From Verrucomicrobiota bacterium (GTDB lineage Bacteria; Verrucomicrobiota; Verrucomicrobiia; Limisphaerales; JAEYXS01): a stretch of DNA of 64,000 nt. A program made the position numbers and the translations under genes. Below the pieces are notes generated by a model. It was given only the letters and a program-made list of their open reading frames with translations. It searched no databases and was not told the origin of the DNA. Positions within the stretch are counted from its first letter, which is position 1; each line of letters opens with the position of its first letter. The stretch is taken from NCBI GenBank assembly GCA_023431185.1, contig JAEYXS010000112.1, forward strand, positions 1 through 64,000. The letters are read 5' to 3'. Shown here piece by piece: positions 32,716 to 40,687 of the stretch.

Positions 32716-33477
32716 TCACGGAGCCAGCGCAGCCGCATTTGTCCGCCAACTGGCCATCACCGCCCATTGATTCACCGGTGAAAGTGCCGCTCCATACTTC
32801 ATGTATTGGACACTCCCGTCCACCATTGCATAATTGGAACCACCCTGCTTGTTCTTCACCGTACCACCAGTCATGTGCCGGCTCTGTTCGGATTCCTCAA
32901 TGTCATTGCCATTCCCTTCGTAGAAATCCATGTAGAAGTGCGGTGAATCCGTCTCTTTCTCGCCGAACGCAATCGTCTCCTGCGGTTGGCGGATGGCAGC
33001 CTCACGAATGCCATGTTTATAGGCGGCTGTCATATAAAGCTGCCAGTCGTTCGTGCTCAGGGTGCTCTGGAAAAAATCATTCCACCCGTTGATCAGGTAA
33101 CTCCGCGCCGCAAAATCAGCCGGCAACTGGTTGGTGGTATATCCGGGTGTGCCAGCGGATAGCGGATTGGGCCCATCCGAAGGGCATCGGAGCAACCGGG
33201 TATCCACATACCCGTTCAGCAACAACGAGGTCCATCGGTTCGTCGCATGACGGGGAGTGAACTGTCCCTTGTTGTCATCCGCATACATCTTCAAGGCCAT
33301 GTTCACCTGACGCAGATTGCTGACGCATTTGATCCGCAGTGCTGCCTGCTTCGCCGAAGCCAGTGAGGGTAAAAGCATTCCAGCCAGAATGGCGATGATG
33401 GCGATGACAACCAGCAACTCGATCAAGGTGAACGCACCAGCCCGGCGTTGCGAACTGGTAAAAGTGACGGGCAGCAT
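32716..33477 (-). CDS. type II pseudopilin-like protein, 253 aa
   Basis: A prepilin leader ends at a Gly before AFTLIELLVVIAIIAILAGM, the class III/type IV-like N-methylation motif. The globular part contains VDGSVQYMK near its end, a DG motif found in Verrucomicrobia/Planctomycetes pseudopilins (DUF1559-like). ATG 33477 gives a normal short leader. The ATG at 33618 would add 47 residues and leave only 21 bases before the divergent start at 33640, so it is less likely. Processing needs a prepilin peptidase, not in this window. Confidence 0.85.
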   Translation of the reverse strand: MLPVTFTSSQRRAGAFTLIELLVVIAIIAILAGMLLPSLASAKQAALRIKCVSNLRQVNMALKMYADDNKGQFTPRHATNRWTSLLLNGYVDTRLLRCPSDGPNPLSAGTPGYTTNQLPADFAARSYLINGWNDFFQSTLSTNDWQLYMTAAYKHGIREAAIRQPQETIAFGEKETDSPHFYMDFYEGNGNDIEESEQSRHMTGGTVKNKQGGSNYAMVDGSVQYMKYGAALSPVNQWAVMASWRTNAAALAP

Positions 33478-33639
33478 CCAAGGCTTGAGCAGCTGTGCCG
33501 GTGGCGGCACCGGGTGGCTGCTCTTGAATTTCAACGCCGGAGAGAACCGGGCGACCGGAGCGAATTGCACCTGAATTCTCTTCTCGTCATTACTTGTTGT
33601 CGAATTTTCTCCAGTCATGGTTCGTCAGGTATTAGGAAC

Positions 33640-34149
33640 ATGAACCTCAAGGCCATCATCCTCAGCACAGTGACCATTGCCTTGGCCGTGGTTTATGCCG
33701 TCTATTTCACCGACTGGTTTCGCCCTAAGAATATTCAAATCATTACGCAGATTCGTCCCATGCTACAGCCCGGGGCTACGAAAGGCACCTATCCGGTAGC
33801 CTTCGGTCTGAACGCCAAATACCAACTGACAAGCATCCAAGTATATCTTTCAAAGTCATTGGCTACCAATGAGTTAGCTCCACCAGTGTGGTCCATGGAA
33901 GGAACCCCGAAATCTGCACCGGTAAAGGCATTCAGCTATGCGGGGAATATACCCGGAATGAAGCCTGCCATGGCAGGTGTGCCCGCCACTCCCTTGCAAA
34001 TCGGTGAGGAATATACCCTGATGGTTGAAGCTGATGGCAAAGTGGGCAAAACCAATTTCGTCGCCAATGGCAAGGCCGACACAGCCACTCAAGCACCCGC
34101 TGGACCGCCCGGCTTGGCTCCCTTACCGCCACCGCCTCCAGCCAAGTGA
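33640..34149 (+). CDS. hypothetical protein, 169 aa
   Basis: An N-terminal hydrophobic helix (AIILSTVTIALAVVYAVYF) anchors or exports it. The rest is predicted beta-rich; I see no catalytic motif. The C-terminus is Pro-rich (PPGLAPLPPPPPAK) and its last 61 bases lie antisense to the end of oppF. The start at 33640 is the first ATG after a long upstream frame without character. Confidence 0.7.
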   Translation: MNLKAIILSTVTIALAVVYAVYFTDWFRPKNIQIITQIRPMLQPGATKGTYPVAFGLNAKYQLTSIQVYLSKSLATNELAPPVWSMEGTPKSAPVKAFSYAGNIPGMKPAMAGVPATPLQIGEEYTLMVEADGKVGKTNFVANGKADTATQAPAGPPGLAPLPPPPPAK

Positions 34150-35099
34150 CACGCCGCCCAATGCCCCGGTTGGATTTCACGCAACTCAGGCACCTCCACC
34201 TTGCACCGGGCTTCCGCTATCGGACAACGCGGATGAAAAGGACACCCCGAAGGCGGGTTGATCGGTGAGGGCACATCCCCCGGCAAAATGATGCGCTTAC
34301 GCTTGGAATCCGGGTCCACCTCCGGCACTGCGGATATCAAAGCCTGCGTGTAAGGATGCTGCGGATTACGGCACAGCGTCTTGGATGGCGCACTCTCCAC
34401 CACGTGCCCCAGGTACATCACCATCACCCGATGACTGATGTGCTCCACCACCGCGAGATCGTGCGCGATGAAAAGATACGAGAGCTTGTGCTCGCGTTGG
34501 ATGTCCATCAGCAGGTTGATGATCTGCGCCTGCACAGAGACGTCCAAAGCACTCACCGGTTCATCACAGACGATCAGCTTGGGCTCCACCGCCAAGGCCC
34601 GGGCGATGCCGATACGCTGGCGCTGACCACCGCTGAATTCATGCGGATACCGGTCCGCATAGCGCGCATCCAGGCCTACATCTTTCAGCAAGCTGGAGAT
34701 GCGCTCACGCCGGGCTTCGGGCGTGGCTGCCAGCTTATGGATATCGATGGCCTCGCCGATGATCTGGCCGATGGTCATGCGCGGATTCAGCGAACCATAC
34801 GGATCTTGAAAGATCATCTGGAACTGCCGCCGCCGGCTGCGCAATTCGCTCTGGGACAAAGTCGTGATGTCTTCCCCGTTAAAAACCACGCAGCCCGCTG
34901 TGGGATCAATCAACCGGATGATGGCCCGGCCCAAGGTCGTCTTGCCGCAACCGCTCTCCCCGACCAATCCCACCGTCTCTCCCGGACCGACCGTCAAGCT
35001 CACGTCATCCACCGCTTTCACGTGCGCCTTCACACGGCTGAACATTCCGTGTTTGACCGGAAAATGAACCTTCAGATTTTTGACTTCGAGCAAGCTCAC
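34089..35099 (-). CDS. oppF: oligopeptide ABC transporter ATPase (OppF/DppF), 336 aa
   Basis: Walker A is GESGCGKTTLG, the signature FSGGQRQRIGIARAL, Walker B LIVCDEPVSALD. The C-terminal oligopeptide-transporter extension is present, with Cys-rich CPFHPRCPIAEARC. The GTG at 35099 overlaps the oppD stop by 4 bases (GTGA) and is preferred over the ATG at 35129. The protein ends with a Gly-rich tail (AGGGGGKGAKPGGPAGA) beyond the usual end, encoded antisense to the neighbour. Together with OppD it powers uptake. Confidence 0.93.
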   Translation of the reverse strand: MSLLEVKNLKVHFPVKHGMFSRVKAHVKAVDDVSLTVGPGETVGLVGESGCGKTTLGRAIIRLIDPTAGCVVFNGEDITTLSQSELRSRRRQFQMIFQDPYGSLNPRMTIGQIIGEAIDIHKLAATPEARRERISSLLKDVGLDARYADRYPHEFSGGQRQRIGIARALAVEPKLIVCDEPVSALDVSVQAQIINLLMDIQREHKLSYLFIAHDLAVVEHISHRVMVMYLGHVVESAPSKTLCRNPQHPYTQALISAVPEVDPDSKRKRIILPGDVPSPINPPSGCPFHPRCPIAEARCKVEVPELREIQPGHWAACHLAGGGGGKGAKPGGPAGA

Positions 35100-36058
35100 G
35101 ATTGACTCCAGTACGGGCACCTCACCCAATGCCCAGGCTCCACTTCCACCAGTTCCGGCACTTTTTGAGAACAGTCACTTTTCGCCATCGGACAACGCGG
35201 ATGAAACCGGCAGCCCGTAGGCATGAAACCGATGCTCGGCACATTGCCGGGGATGGCATTCAAACGCTCCAGCTCATGCCCCAGCTTGGGCACCGAATGC
35301 ATCAGTGAACGCGTATAAGGATGCAGCGGACGCTTAAGCATCTGATTCGCCGGGGCCATCTCCACCACCTGCCCCGCATACATCACCGCCAGCCGGTCGG
35401 CGATATCACCGACAATGCCCAAATTATGAGTGATGAGCAGGATGCTCATGCCCAATCGCTTTTTCAGGTCCAACAGCAGCTCCATGATCTGGGCCTGGAT
35501 GGTCACATCCAGCGCCGTGGTCGGCTCATCTGCCACCAGCAATTTCGGCTCCGAAGCCAGCGCCATCGCGATCATCACCCTTTGCTGCATGCCGCCGGAC
35601 ATCTGGTGTGGATAATCTTTGATGCGCGATTCCGGTGCAGGGATACCCACCAGCTTGAGCAACCGGATCACTTCCGCATCCGTCGCCGCCTGTGGACGGT
35701 GCAGTTTCAACGATTCCTTGATCTGGTTGCCTACTCGGAAGACCGGATTCAGGGAAGCACTGGGGTCCTGAAAAATATAGCTGACTACTCCGCCCCGGAT
35801 GGAACGCAACTCGCTTTTACCCATCTTCAGCACATCACGTCCGTTGAGCAGTATCTCGCCCTCGGGATATGTGGCTGGTGGCGTAGGCACCAGTTTGGCG
35901 ATGGAGAGAGCCGTCACGCTCTTGCCGCAACCGCTCTCGCCTACCAGGCACACTGTCTCACCCGCTTCCATGCTGAACGACACGCCGTCCACCGCCCGCA
36001 GCAGCTTGTCGCCTTGCTTGAAGTCCAGCTTCAGATTTTTGATTTCGAGCAGTGGCAT
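35096..36058 (-). CDS. oppD: oligopeptide ABC transporter ATPase (OppD/DppD), 320 aa
   Basis: Walker A is GESGCGKSVTAL, the Q-loop YIFQDPSASLNP, the signature MSGGMQQRVMIAMAL and Walker B LLVADEPTTALD. The oligopeptide-type C-terminal domain is present with CRFHPRCPMAKSDC. It is third in the operon, 3 bases after oppC, and overlaps oppF by 4. Confidence 0.94.
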   Translation of the reverse strand: MPLLEIKNLKLDFKQGDKLLRAVDGVSFSMEAGETVCLVGESGCGKSVTALSIAKLVPTPPATYPEGEILLNGRDVLKMGKSELRSIRGGVVSYIFQDPSASLNPVFRVGNQIKESLKLHRPQAATDAEVIRLLKLVGIPAPESRIKDYPHQMSGGMQQRVMIAMALASEPKLLVADEPTTALDVTIQAQIMELLLDLKKRLGMSILLITHNLGIVGDIADRLAVMYAGQVVEMAPANQMLKRPLHPYTRSLMHSVPKLGHELERLNAIPGNVPSIGFMPTGCRFHPRCPMAKSDCSQKVPELVEVEPGHWVRCPYWSQS

Positions 36059-36061
36059 GGT

Positions 36062-37159
36062 CTATGCACTCTTGGTGTCAACGGCGTCTCTTAAGCCATC
36101 ACCGAGGAAGTTGAAAGCCAGAACCGTGATAAAAATCGCCGCGCCGGGCGCCAGCAGCCAGGGGTAGTTCCGCAGATACTCGGTATTCTGGGCGGCATTG
36201 AGCATGTTTCCCCAGCTCGCTTCTGGTTCCTGGATACCCACCGTCAGATAGCTGAGCACCACTTCTCCGAGGATATAATAGGGGATGCTCAAGGTCGCCC
36301 CCACGATCAGATAGGAGAATGTTCCGGGGATGATGTGCTTGATGATGATCTGCATATCTGATTGTCCCAAGGCCCGCGCTGCCAGCACATACTGCCGTTC
36401 CCGCAATGAGAGCGCCATGCCCCGGATCACTCGTGCGGTGCTCGCCCAGCCGACAAAACTGAAGATCACCACGATGAGCAGATACATCTGCACCGAACTA
36501 AGATCTGAGGGGAAAGTCGCCCGTAGCGCCAAGATCAGATACAGCCCGGGGATCGACATGATCAACTCACACATCCGCATGATGAGCGTATCCACTTTGC
36601 CCCCATAATAGCCTGAAGCCGCTCCGATAAATACCCCGATGCTGTAAGAGAGCAGGATGCCGATTAAACCGATGGAGAGCGATATCTGCGCCCCGTAAAG
36701 CATCCGGGAAAAGATATCACGCCCGAACTGGTCTGTACCCAGCAGATAGACCGGATACGCATCATCTCCCGTACCGAACAGATGGGTTCGGGATGGGATC
36801 AATCCCAGGAAATTATATTTCTCCCCTGTCACAAAGAAACGGATCGGCTTTCGCTCATCTGGTGATGGTTGATACTTGAAGCTGCCCGGCTCGGTCATCT
36901 GGTACTTGGCCATGACCGGGCGGATGCCATCAAAACTGATCACCGTCGGCGGATGGAAAAAACGATCCCGGTCCTGACGTTCATAACCATACGGAGCGAT
37001 GAACCCCGCCAAAGCCGCGACCACATAGAGGAAGATCAAGATGATCCCACCTGTCATGGCCAGCTTCCGCTGTTTCAACCGCCGCCACATGATCTGCCAT
37101 GGCGACAGATTCACGATATCATCAGTGACAGCAACGGGATTGGCGGTGGAGGTGGCCAT
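36062..37159 (-). CDS. oppC: oligopeptide ABC transporter permease (OppC type), 365 aa
   Basis: A binding-protein-dependent permease of the OppC type. The EAA loop VRARALGQ-like block is present as YVLAARALGQSDMQIIIKHIIPG. A first membrane helix (IILIFLYVVAALAGF) is followed by an unusually long periplasmic insert of about 90 residues (DRFFHPPTVISFDGIRP ... TGEKYNFLGLIPSRTHLF), a feature of a known OppC subgroup. Five further helices follow. It lies 2 bases after oppB. Confidence 0.92.
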   Translation of the reverse strand: MATSTANPVAVTDDIVNLSPWQIMWRRLKQRKLAMTGGIILIFLYVVAALAGFIAPYGYERQDRDRFFHPPTVISFDGIRPVMAKYQMTEPGSFKYQPSPDERKPIRFFVTGEKYNFLGLIPSRTHLFGTGDDAYPVYLLGTDQFGRDIFSRMLYGAQISLSIGLIGILLSYSIGVFIGAASGYYGGKVDTLIMRMCELIMSIPGLYLILALRATFPSDLSSVQMYLLIVVIFSFVGWASTARVIRGMALSLRERQYVLAARALGQSDMQIIIKHIIPGTFSYLIVGATLSIPYYILGEVVLSYLTVGIQEPEASWGNMLNAAQNTEYLRNYPWLLAPGAAIFITVLAFNFLGDGLRDAVDTKSA

Positions 37160-37161
37160 GC

Positions 37162-38130
37162 TTATTTCAATCGGATGCGCGGATCACTCCAAGCCAGCAA
37201 CAGATCGGCTATGAAATTGCCGATCACCAGCAACCCAGTGGCCATGACAACGGTCGCCACCACCAGTTGATAATCCTTCGAGGTGATGGCTTCGATCGTC
37301 AACCTCCCCAATCCCGGCCAGGCCATCACATTTTCCACGATGAACGCTCCGCTCAGCAGACCCGCCAGCGAATAACCAAAGATGGTCAGCAACGGATTGA
37401 TCGCATTGCGCAACGCATGCTTATAGACCACCCACCCTTCAGACATGCCCTTGGCGCGGGCGGTGGTCACAAACTCGGCGCGCAATGTGTCCAACAGATT
37501 GGACCGCATATAACGCATGATGCCGGCGAGTGAACTGGCCGCGAGCACAAGTGTCGGGAGAATCAAGTGGTGGACCCGGTTGCGGAACTTTTCACCGGGT
37601 TCCATCAGGTCATACATCGGGCTTTGCGAGCCACCCACCGGGAAGTCCTGGCTGCTCGCCGCATACATCAACGCGAGCAGAGCCAAGAGCACTTCCGGGA
37701 TGGACAATCCGACGAAAGCGATGAAAGAACATGATTTGTCCGCTATTGAATCCTTCTTAACTGCTGCCCAGATACCCATAGGGATAGCCACCATCCAGGC
37801 CAGCGCCATGGCGAAAAAAGAAAGCAGGAAGGTATTCCACAGCCGTGAGGCGATCAGCTCACTCGCATCCATCTTGTAGGCCATGGAATAACCCAAATCC
37901 CCTTCCAAAATGACATTTTTCAGCCAGTAGAAGTAAGCCACGTAAAAAGGCTTGTCCAATTGCCATTTGGCTTCCAACTCAGCGATTTTCTCCGGAGAAA
38001 CCTGCGGATTCTGCTTCAGATGATCGAAGAAATTGCCCGGCGTCATCCACATGAGCATGAACGTCAGCAGCGAAACCCCGAAGAGGATGGGGATAAGATG
38101 CAAGATGCGTTTCGCTATGTACTGCCACAT
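37162..38130 (-). CDS. oppB: oligopeptide ABC transporter permease (OppB type), 322 aa
   Basis: Starts MWQYIAKRILHLIPILFGVSLLTFML, the standard OppB N-terminus; the frame-open start at 38166 is not needed. The family blocks TPGNFFDHLKQNPQ (near residue 35) and the EAA loop VTTARAKGMSEGWVVYKHALRNAINPLLT are present. It is the first gene of the operon oppB-oppC-oppD-oppF. No substrate-binding protein gene is adjacent, so the substrate (peptide or other) stays open. Confidence 0.93.
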   Translation of the reverse strand: MWQYIAKRILHLIPILFGVSLLTFMLMWMTPGNFFDHLKQNPQVSPEKIAELEAKWQLDKPFYVAYFYWLKNVILEGDLGYSMAYKMDASELIASRLWNTFLLSFFAMALAWMVAIPMGIWAAVKKDSIADKSCSFIAFVGLSIPEVLLALLALMYAASSQDFPVGGSQSPMYDLMEPGEKFRNRVHHLILPTLVLAASSLAGIMRYMRSNLLDTLRAEFVTTARAKGMSEGWVVYKHALRNAINPLLTIFGYSLAGLLSGAFIVENVMAWPGLGRLTIEAITSKDYQLVVATVVMATGLLVIGNFIADLLLAWSDPRIRLK

Positions 38131-38281
38131 GGTGTTAATCGCTTTCGCCAGACTGACAAATTTCACCCCTCAGTGGCGAGCGAAAACCACTGATTCCAAG
38201 CTGTTTGTACCATCTGATCATGACCATTTGATGACTTTTGATTCGACAATGGCCCAACCTGTTCAAGAATCTATCCACTTT

Positions 38282-39133
38282 ATGGAAAAACGCAGTTTGA
38301 CACTCGGCCATTCGCCAGACCCGGATGACGCCTTCATGTTCTACGCCCTGGCGAAGGACTTGATCGACAGCCACGGCTTTCAGTTTGAGCATATCTTGCA
38401 GGATATCCAGACCCTGAACGAACGCGCCACCCGGGGCGAACTGGATATCTCGGCCATCAGCATTCATGCCTACGCCTACGTCTGTGACCAATACGCCCTG
38501 CTCCCCAGCGGCGCCAGCATGGGTGATGGTTACGGCCCGATGCTCGTGGCCAAGAAACATTACAGCCGCGATGAGATCGCCAGACTGAAGATCGCTGTCC
38601 CTGGAACCATGACCAGCGCTTTTCTGGCGCTGCAGCTCTGGCTCGGCAAGCCAGGCAAAGATTTCAACTACATCGTTGTCCCGTTCGACCAGATTTTCCA
38701 GGCCGTGCGCTCAGGGCAAGCGGATGTCGGTCTCATCATCCATGAAGGCCAATTGACCTATGCCAATGAAGGCTTGGTTGTCTGCGAAGATCTCGGCGTC
38801 TGGTGGGGCAAGGAAAACGACGGCCTGCCTCTGCCCCTTGGTGGTAACGTGATCCACAAACGCTTCGCCCCGGAAATCCGCTCGACTATCTCGAACATTC
38901 TCACCCAAAGCATCCAATATAGTCTCGATCACCGCTCGGAAGCCGTGCAGCACGCTCTCCAGTATGCTCGCGACATGGGCAAAGACCTCGCGGACAAATT
39001 CGTGGGCATGTACGTGAACCACTGGACGCTCGACTACGGTGATAAAGGCCGCGAATCCATCCGCCGCTTCCTCACCCGCGCGCATAAGATGGGTTTGATC
39101 CCGAAAGCGCCGGAACTGGAGTTTGTGCGCTGA
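38282..39133 (+). CDS. mqnD: 1,4-dihydroxy-6-naphthoate synthase-like (futalosine pathway)
   Basis: Belongs to the MqnA/MqnD fold (periplasmic-binding-protein type) that cleaves cyclic de-hypoxanthine futalosine in menaquinone synthesis. The N-terminus LTLGHSPDPDDAFMFYALA matches the MqnD SPCPNDTF motif in modified form. ERATRGELDISAISIHAYAYV and VLVAKK-like YGPMLVAKK follow. ATG 38282 gives 283 aa, the usual size; ATGs at 38231 and 38249 are in frame. The other mqn genes are not in the window. MqnA is the main alternative. Confidence 0.82.
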   Translation: MEKRSLTLGHSPDPDDAFMFYALAKDLIDSHGFQFEHILQDIQTLNERATRGELDISAISIHAYAYVCDQYALLPSGASMGDGYGPMLVAKKHYSRDEIARLKIAVPGTMTSAFLALQLWLGKPGKDFNYIVVPFDQIFQAVRSGQADVGLIIHEGQLTYANEGLVVCEDLGVWWGKENDGLPLPLGGNVIHKRFAPEIRSTISNILTQSIQYSLDHRSEAVQHALQYARDMGKDLADKFVGMYVNHWTLDYGDKGRESIRRFLTRAHKMGLIPKAPELEFVR

Positions 39134-39185
39134 GCAAACTTTCAGCCGAGCTTAAGCCGGATGACGGGAAAGTCACCCGGTTTTC

Positions 39186-40559
39186 CTACTCTGCGCCAGA
39201 CAGAGCCCCGATAAACCAGCTTTCTTTGACCGTGAACTCTCTCATCTGCTGATGCGGAGCATACTGCCTGGTGAATTCATGCGATCCTTTGGGCCAAGGC
39301 ACTCCGCCTTTGGCGACGGGCGATTCCGCCTTCAATCGGAAATCCTGCCGCGTCAGGTTTATAAATCCCGGTTCATTACCGCTCAGGCATGATTCACGGC
39401 CGGTGATCTCGCCTTTGAGCAATCCGCGCGCGTTGGCCCAGCCCGTCTTGAACCAGCAATTCTGCAAAGCCACGCGCCCCTGGCCATCGAGTATCGACAG
39501 GCTTTTGCCGCTGCCGGTCACATATACAATATTGTTCCGGGCATCCACCCGTTCTTCGCCGGAGGAGAGCCGGAAGAGCAGCGTTTGATCGGTCCGCGAG
39601 GAGACGACGGTATTGTTGTAGAAGTAAAGTGTGCCTTGGCGATACCAGGAGGTCTTTCCCATATCTCCGCCATAATGAACGATCTGGCTGTTGCCATCCC
39701 CTTCCCGCTCCAGCAACACGTTACCATACACCCAAGTCGTGTGATAGCGCGGATCATTCCGCAAAATCTCGCTGTCCATGGCTTCCACGAGGTCCAATTG
39801 ACGGTTTCCTCCCTCTAACCAATTATGACGTACCACAGTGCCAGCAGAGCGGTCTTTCAGGTTGTTGCCCAGACAACCGGTGCGCAATGGTCCGTAGCGA
39901 TTGAACTGAAAAGTGATGCCTTGTGATGCCGTGTAACTGTTATGCTCCAGGATGCTTCCCTCAATGCCGTTGTCATAGATGTAGCATTTCTCCACCAGAA
40001 TCTCTTTCGACTGGAAACTCGTGAAGAAACCGTTGCCACTGTCCCGGGTCACGCAATTACGGACAGTGATGTGTTCGCCCTTTTCGATGAAAATTGAGGA
40101 AGCGTTCTTGGCATAGGTCATCTTGCCGTTGCGACCGGTGAACTGATAAGGCGGACGGGCGCTCCGCACTTCCAGATGCTCCACGATGATATGCTTTGGC
40201 ATTGTGTCCAAAGGTCGGTTCGCGCCACCGATCTTGATCACCGCGCGCGCCTCACCCCAGAAGTTCAGCTCCTTCCGCGTAACCGCATCACGGCCATCGA
40301 TCACGGGCAATTGGCCTTGAGCACCCGGCACACCTTGCACCGTGATGGGTTTGTCCTTTTCCCCTTGGCTGCAGATCACCCATTTGCTGCGATAAGGTTC
40401 AGGCCGCCAATGGATCTTCACAATGTCACCCGGCATCAAGGATTCCCACGGCACCTGCTCAACTTCAGTCAACACTTTACCCGGCCCCACCTCATGAACC
40501 GTCGCAATGATTGGCTCCGCTACCGTCAGAAATGCTGCAAAAAAGATAAGGCAGCGCAT
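39186..40559 (-). CDS. secreted right-handed beta-helix protein, 457 aa
   Basis: AGGAGC lies 6 bases upstream of ATG 40559, a clear ribosome site, which decides this start over 40592. A signal peptide (MRCLIFFAAFLTVAEPIIA) precedes a parallel beta-helix: repeated short strands such as HITVRNCVTRDSGNGFFTSF, EILVEKCYIYDNGIEGSIL and LYFYNNTVVSSR. This fold occurs in pectate lyases and other polysaccharide lyases or hydrolases. I cannot assign catalytic residues. It likely acts on a cell-wall or plant polysaccharide. Confidence 0.82.
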   Translation of the reverse strand: MRCLIFFAAFLTVAEPIIATVHEVGPGKVLTEVEQVPWESLMPGDIVKIHWRPEPYRSKWVICSQGEKDKPITVQGVPGAQGQLPVIDGRDAVTRKELNFWGEARAVIKIGGANRPLDTMPKHIIVEHLEVRSARPPYQFTGRNGKMTYAKNASSIFIEKGEHITVRNCVTRDSGNGFFTSFQSKEILVEKCYIYDNGIEGSILEHNSYTASQGITFQFNRYGPLRTGCLGNNLKDRSAGTVVRHNWLEGGNRQLDLVEAMDSEILRNDPRYHTTWVYGNVLLEREGDGNSQIVHYGGDMGKTSWYRQGTLYFYNNTVVSSRTDQTLLFRLSSGEERVDARNNIVYVTGSGKSLSILDGQGRVALQNCWFKTGWANARGLLKGEITGRESCLSGNEPGFINLTRQDFRLKAESPVAKGGVPWPKGSHEFTRQYAPHQQMREFTVKESWFIGALSGAE

Positions 40560-40687
40560 GGAAGCTCCTAAAATTTGCAGGAATGGAATCACAGACAGAA
40601 GGCTACATCGCGCTGCGGAGCGCTGCCAAGCGGAACCTATGCGACACGAACCGCATATTCCTCAGCCGGCTTCTCCCCTTTGCTCGC

